Source: Sulfuritalea sp. (lineage in GTDB: Bacteria; Pseudomonadota; Gammaproteobacteria; Burkholderiales; Rhodocyclaceae). Taken from it: a DNA stretch of 64,000 bases. Where the stretch lies: assembly GCF_017302275.1 (NCBI RefSeq), contig NZ_JAFLDR010000012.1, positions 56,165-120,164 on the forward strand, in the 5' to 3' direction. The notes under the pieces were generated by a model. The model saw only the letters and a list, made by a program, of their open reading frames with translations. It was not told the origin of the DNA and made no database searches. Of the stretch, positions 61,530 through 64,000 are shown piece by piece; within the stretch, counting starts at the first letter, position 1, and every line of letters begins with the position of its first letter. A program made the translations under genes and the position numbers.

Positions 61530-63689
61530 ATGTCCGATGTAACTCAAGGCAAATTGAAAGCTGCTTGGGCTGGTGTCCTTGCGCCGCTGATGATCGTCCT
61601 CGGATTGACCGGATGCCTTTCCAGCGGGGGCAGCAGCGAGACCACGGCAGTCGTGGTTGCCGCCGGGCCGGCGGCCCCAGCGGCGCCAGTTACCTTTCCG
61701 ATCACCGCGATTGCGGCTGGCGTTCCTGGCCAAGTGACAGTGACCTCGGCAAACACGCTGGCGCCCGGCGACATCATCGTCATCAGCGGAACGACAAGCT
61801 ACAACGGCACTTTCACCGTGGTTAGCGCTACTGCCACAAGTTTCACGGTTACTGCCCCCTTTGTTGCCAACGAGGCGGCTGGAGCGTGGACCGCCGGTGG
61901 CGGCGTGATTGCCGGTTGTCCTGCGGGAGTGGGCATCACGCTTCCTGCGATGAATACAGTTGCCAGTCGTTTCACGGGAGTTGCTCCCCTGTCGATATTT
62001 TTCGACGCGACCGCGACAACCGGCGTTGTCGCCCAACCTTTCCATGAATTGCTTTATACATGGAACTTTGGCGATCCGGCTGGTGGCGCGAACTGGGCCT
62101 ATGGAACAGGTTCCAACAATTCAAAGAACGCCGCAACGGGCCCGGTCGCCGCCCACGTATTCGAGACTCCGGGAACCTATACGGTCACCCTGACAGTCAC
62201 CGATGGCGTTAACACGGTGTCCAATAACTGCATGCAGATCGCGGTACAGGATCCGGATATCGTGTTCGCCGGTACGGCCACTCGATGCTATTCCAAGGTT
62301 GGCAATTTTGCTGGTTGTCCTGCGGGTGCCACGCAGATTACGGATGCTGCCGGCGTTTTCTCTTCGGCGGTTACAACTGATCTGGCCGCCGGAAGGCGTC
62401 TGTTGTTCAGGGCCGGGGAAACCTGGGTTAATAACGGTCAGGCCGTGCTGAATGTGGATGGCCCCTGGACAATCGGCTCATACCCACTTGGTGGTGGGAG
62501 GGTGACCGTGGAGTGGGCGGCGGGCAACTCGATGTTGCGTTTCGGCGGCAACGGGTCGAATTCGTTCAAGGACGCTCGAGTGATGGACCTGCAAATTGAC
62601 GGCACCGATCCGTCGGCGCTGGTTCAGGTAGTGACCGGCGTGGATCACTCGGGCACATTCAACCAGATCACTTTCCTGCGTTTTGATTGCACCGGCGTAA
62701 ATAACTGCTTTACGCAGGATGCCGGAAAACCCAATCTCGCAGCGCCCTGGGATCAATTCACGGTGGTTGATTCGACGCTGCGCCCGACTCAAGGCGGTGG
62801 CGGTGGCAACGGCATGTTCCTTTTCTCATCGCGTACCGCCGTACTCGGCAATCTTTTCGACAACAACCTAACTGGAGAACACAATTTCCGTTCGATGTAT
62901 TGGAATAAGTTAGTGCTTTCCTCAAATACTTTCCAGAATCCGAATGCGACGAAAGCAAACGTGACACTGAGAGGGCCAGACTGGAATTTGCCTTTCGGGC
63001 CGCTCCCGGCAGGCACCTATTCGATTTACGGGATTGTTTCCGACAACAAATTCGTTGGAGCGCCCGGTGTCTCGAACCCCGTGAACACATCAGTTGGCTC
63101 AGGGTTTGCGCTTGCATCACGAAACCGCTTTGTTATTTTTGAGCGGAACTGGTGGACCAATCAGCCTGCTGCGACGTCCCTCCTGGCGCTAAATTCGAGT
63201 TTTGCGACCATCAGGAACAACATATTTGATCTCAGTGCTACCACCGGTGGGCAGTGCATGGACATCGGTAACAACGGGGACACACCGAATAACGGACTTG
63301 CAACCGACAACTGGGTATACAACAACACCTGCTACGCCAACCAAGGGGCAGCCGCGAATGTCTTTGGTTTCGCTTTGTTTGGTGGGGCAACCAACACTAC
63401 GTTGAAGAACAATTTGATGTATTCGCCGTCCGCATTGTCGACAACGGTGATTCGTGATTTGTTAGGTGTCGCTACGGTAGGGGCAAGCGGTACATTTGGC
63501 AACTCATCAGATGTTCAGGGACAGACGAATCCGAATTTTGACAGTGCCTTGCCGACAGTACCGACCAATTTTGGGATAAGCAATCCTCTTAGCTATGCAC
63601 GTAGCACGGGTGTCGCGGTTCCTGTCTGGACGGACTTCTTCGGCGTATCCAATGCGGCGCCATGGGATCGTGGCGCGATCCATCGTTGA
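61530..63689 (+). CDS. Large PKD/beta-helix lipoprotein, possible polysaccharide-binding or lyase-like surface protein
   Basis: The 719 residues from ATG 61530 (AAGGAG 7 bases before) have the lipoprotein signal IVLGLTGC, Cys29. Region 55-125 is an all-beta domain (AIAAGVPGQVTVTSANTLAP, FTVTAPFVANEAAGAW). Region 140-240 is a PKD domain: FDATATTG..., YTWNFGDPAGG and HVFETPGTYTVTLTVTDG with the WNFGD and PGTYTVTL signatures. The rest (about 250-719) shows Asn/Ser/Thr-rich repeats such as FEGNNGNSFKDARVM-like and NSFATIRNNIFDLS, as in right-handed parallel beta-helix proteins (pectate-lyase fold). No obvious lyase catalytic triad was recognised. It is probably an outer-membrane surface protein that binds or processes the polymer. 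Confidence 0.8.
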   Translation: MSDVTQGKLKAAWAGVLAPLMIVLGLTGCLSSGGSSETTAVVVAAGPAAPAAPVTFPITAIAAGVPGQVTVTSANTLAPGDIIVISGTTSYNGTFTVVSATATSFTVTAPFVANEAAGAWTAGGGVIAGCPAGVGITLPAMNTVASRFTGVAPLSIFFDATATTGVVAQPFHELLYTWNFGDPAGGANWAYGTGSNNSKNAATGPVAAHVFETPGTYTVTLTVTDGVNTVSNNCMQIAVQDPDIVFAGTATRCYSKVGNFAGCPAGATQITDAAGVFSSAVTTDLAAGRRLLFRAGETWVNNGQAVLNVDGPWTIGSYPLGGGRVTVEWAAGNSMLRFGGNGSNSFKDARVMDLQIDGTDPSALVQVVTGVDHSGTFNQITFLRFDCTGVNNCFTQDAGKPNLAAPWDQFTVVDSTLRPTQGGGGGNGMFLFSSRTAVLGNLFDNNLTGEHNFRSMYWNKLVLSSNTFQNPNATKANVTLRGPDWNLPFGPLPAGTYSIYGIVSDNKFVGAPGVSNPVNTSVGSGFALASRNRFVIFERNWWTNQPAATSLLALNSSFATIRNNIFDLSATTGGQCMDIGNNGDTPNNGLATDNWVYNNTCYANQGAAANVFGFALFGGATNTTLKNNLMYSPSALSTTVIRDLLGVATVGASGTFGNSSDVQGQTNPNFDSALPTVPTNFGISNPLSYARSTGVAVPVWTDFFGVSNAAPWDRGAIHR

Positions 63690-64000
63690 TGCCAGAAAGA
63701 GGCATTCGGTCGGTATGAGTCGTTGATCGACGAGAACTTGCGCTACGACGGCGATCGTCTGGGGAAGGGCGATCGCCGGCGCCTAGATTGCAGATTGTCA
63801 AGAGTGATTCGGCGAGAGGGGGCCTCGGAGGCTATTGGAATAGGTCGTCCCTGCTGTTGCTCCTCATTTACCACTAGCCCGGATATTTCACCAGCCCCCA
63901 TGACTTGGGTGCCGAGCTATGCCGAATAGGTGGATCGTGATGCCCGGGAGGGATAGTTGATCAAGTTTTGATCAATTGAGCGAATTCTGGACGAACCTCC
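63690..64000. other. Non-coding end of the window
   Basis: No convincing gene in this 311-base stretch. Near the edge (63957-63975) are two tandem palindromes TTGATCAA separated by GTT, a spacing of 11 bases from start to start, suggestive of an operator for a gene beyond the window. A short frame (63723-63929) lacks a ribosome site. Confidence 0.4.
63957..63975. repeat. Two tandem TTGATCAA palindromes
   Basis: TTGATCAA (63957-63964), GTT, TTGATCAA (63968-63975). Each 8-mer is its own reverse complement, and the centres lie one helical turn apart. Confidence 0.6.

Noticed and set aside
1-64000. CRISPR arrays, prophage genes or rRNA
   Set aside because: No regularly spaced repeats, phage structural genes or rRNA sequence were seen on either strand.

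Overview
The window looks like a chromosomal segment of a flagellated, exopolysaccharide-producing betaproteobacterium, probably Rhodocyclales or a close relative. This is inferred from the flg/fli gene order, the sigma-54-type flagellar promoters, a PEP-CTERM/exosortase B system with EpsE/F/G-type export genes, and a GC-rich flagellar block. No rRNA or other direct taxonomic marker is present, so the order-level placement is tentative.

Layout. (1) 1-770, minus strand: the start of a DUF2235 (Tle1-like) protein and a small lipoprotein. (2) 1156-14672: flgA on the minus strand, diverging from flgBCDEF, a second hook-like gene, flgGHIJ, flgK, flgL and a small lipoprotein. Sigma-54 (-24/-12) promoter candidates lie before flgB and, with a full consensus match, before flgK. 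(3) 14685-23171, minus strand: a fliHIJKLMNOPQR operon that converges on the flg block and has no fliEFG at its head. (4) 23521-25297, minus strand: an MBL-fold hydrolase and an HDOD protein. (5) 25371-26643: a complete ISAs1-family element with perfect 18-bp inverted repeats and an 8-bp target duplication. (6) 26884-26960: tRNA-Val(GAC) with its own promoter. (7) 27440-32022: a truncated membrane sensor, a CPBP intramembrane protease, a TIGR03790 protein, a rhomboid protease and a PEP-CTERM protein. (8) 32203-63689: a large exopolysaccharide locus.

In the exopolysaccharide locus, a lytic transglycosylase, EpsE/EpsF/EpsG-like export and chain-length proteins, exosortase B and a Wzy/O-antigen-ligase-type membrane protein form the export and polymerisation core. 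A minus-strand trio follows (Wzx flippase, asparagine-synthase-like protein, GT4). Next come a plus-strand series of nucleotide-sugar reductases and epimerases, two sulfotransferases, two GT2 enzymes, a membrane PIG-L deacetylase, a split PssD/PssE-like (Alg14/Alg13) glycosyltransferase, a GmhA-like isomerase, HddA-like and HddC-like heptose activation enzymes and GalE. The end of the locus holds a GH30-like glycanase, a UDP-sugar dehydrogenase and a 719-residue PKD/beta-helix lipoprotein. Read together, the genes suggest an acidic, probably sulfated and heptose-containing polysaccharide that is made, modified, exported and trimmed by one locus, with exosortase-sorted surface proteins. The polymer composition is inference. 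By eye the 27-49 kb part is less GC-rich than the flagellar block.
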